Shown: piece by piece, positions 63,336 to 64,000 of the stretch
Position numbering within the stretch: the stretch's first letter is position 1
Layout: every line of letters begins with the position of its first letter
NCBI RefSeq assembly: GCF_030547545.1
Contig: NZ_JAUOQE010000010.1
Location: 1-64,000 of the forward strand
Length of the DNA: 64,000 nucleotides
Source of the DNA: Amphritea sp. 1_MG-2023
Lineage (GTDB): Bacteria; Pseudomonadota; Gammaproteobacteria; Pseudomonadales; Balneatricaceae
Reading direction: 5' to 3'
Made by a program: the position numbers and the translations under genes
The notes under the pieces: generated by a model
Told to the model about the DNA's origin: nothing
The model's database searches: none
What the model saw: only the letters and a program-made list of their open reading frames with translations

Positions 63336-63962
63336 ATGGCTCACTGGCAACCTACCTTTACCGCAGGGGATGCGGCAATAATTGCGCAGCAACGGACGTG
63401 TGATGGTTTTTTTAAAATTCGCCGCTTAACGATCCGTCATGCGCTGTTCAATGGGGGAGAGATTGAGGTTGTGCGTGAGCAGTGTCAGCGAGGCGATGCG
63501 GTGTGTGTCTTGTTGTTTGATCCCGCTAAAGACGCGTTGGTGCTGGTTGAACAGTTTCGAGTGGGCGCGCTAGGTAAATCGGAAAATCCTTGGTTACTCG
63601 AATTAGTAGCGGGCATTGTTGAGCCTGGCGAAACGCCGCACGACGTTGCTCTGCGAGAATCGGTCGAGGAAGCGGGAGCACAGATTGATGCGATCGTTCC
63701 GATCACGCGTTATCTGCCGAGTGCCGGCGGTAGTGATGAATATGTCGATCTCCTCTGTGCGCGAGTGGATAGCACCGTTGTCGGTGGTGTGCATGGCCTA
63801 GCTGCAGAAGGCGAGGATATTTTGGTACATGTGCTACCCTTTGCTGAGGTATGTGAGTTGGTGGCCAACGGTGTGATTGATAATGCGGCCACTATCATTG
63901 CGGTGCAGTGGTTACAATTAAATCGACAAACCTTACTGCAACGCTGGGACGAGCAGAACTAA
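63336..63962 (+). CDS. nudF: ADP-ribose pyrophosphatase (NudF-type Nudix)
   Basis: This 208-aa enzyme would hydrolyse ADP-ribose to AMP and ribose 5-phosphate. The Nudix box GIVEPGETPHDVALRESVEEAGA is canonical and it is preceded by LLELVAGIVE. SAGGSDEYVDLLCARVD matches the ADP-ribose pyrophosphatase subgroup. A weak GGAA lies upstream of the ATG. In E. coli nudF starts a group with cpdA and parE; downstream genes lie outside the window. Confidence 0.93.
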   Translation: MAHWQPTFTAGDAAIIAQQRTCDGFFKIRRLTIRHALFNGGEIEVVREQCQRGDAVCVLLFDPAKDALVLVEQFRVGALGKSENPWLLELVAGIVEPGETPHDVALRESVEEAGAQIDAIVPITRYLPSAGGSDEYVDLLCARVDSTVVGGVHGLAAEGEDILVHVLPFAEVCELVANGVIDNAATIIAVQWLQLNRQTLLQRWDEQN

Positions 63963-64000
63963 GCCGCCAATATCCGCGTTGAGTGTGATCGCGACACTTG

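Overview
The window is chromosomal DNA from a gammaproteobacterium, probably a marine Oceanospirillaceae-type organism (Marinobacterium/Neptunomonas/Amphritea-like). This is inferred from gene order and protein character, since no 16S gene is present. Supporting blocks are gmk-rpoZ-spoT, ssrA-smpB next to ratA-rnfH / bamE / fur / recN / grpE-dnaK-dnaJ / dapB (the Pseudomonas-like order), ypjD divergent from ffh followed by rpsP-rimM-trmD-rplS, and xerD-dsbC-hom-thrC-recJ.

Layout. 1-6036: a minus-strand block with spoT, rpoZ, gmk and an alpha-E / circularly permuted ATP-grasp pair. 6485-12686: a methyltransferase divergent from a sulfur-handling locus (membrane protein, persulfide-dioxygenase-like metallo-hydrolase, DUF442 sulfurtransferase, SulP permease) and a 1-Cys peroxiredoxin. 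Two promoter regions here carry related inverted repeats, ATTAG-N6-CTAAT. 12803-16486: a LysR regulator divergent from DoxX, glutathionyl-hydroquinone reductase and an extradiol-type dioxygenase, resembling the E. coli yhaJ/yqjFG quinone-stress set. 16630-17145: nested remnants of IS3 and IS256 elements. 17146-28330: a divergent, LysR-associated catabolic cluster of ten enzyme and transport genes (2-hydroxyacid dehydrogenase, ArgE-like deacylase, DUF1028, an atypical RidA, flavin monooxygenase; then a fused amino-acid-type ABC transporter, PhyH and TauD-type dioxygenases, binding protein, class II aldolase). I do not recognise this pathway, and it is the best candidate here for an undescribed system. 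28373-29740: decayed IS6 and IS5 transposases and the N-terminal stump of a tyrosine integrase, abutting the 3' end of ssrA (tmRNA), a classic island insertion site. 29745-63962: mostly conserved housekeeping genes.

How the parts work together. The catabolic cluster has its own importer (binding protein plus permease-ATPase fusion), two Fe(II)/2-oxoglutarate oxygenases, a flavin oxygenase, hydrolases and an aldolase, all around a LysR gene with a palindromic operator. IS debris on both sides and the ssrA-linked integrase suggest it arrived horizontally. The sulfur locus looks like a persulfide/sulfide detoxification and sulfur-anion transport unit under one trans-acting repressor not encoded nearby. 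grpE has a textbook sigma-32 promoter and dnaK a second, weaker match with the same spacing. cysE lies between dnaJ and dapB.

Unusual structures include a partial duplication of the 3' end of ffh just downstream of the gene, a small cluster of DnaA-box sequences at 42457-42622, arm-type TACCCC repeats by the integrase stump, and two short tandem-repeat tracts upstream of an ADP-ribose pyrophosphatase gene. All functional calls come from reading motifs and context; no database search was run.
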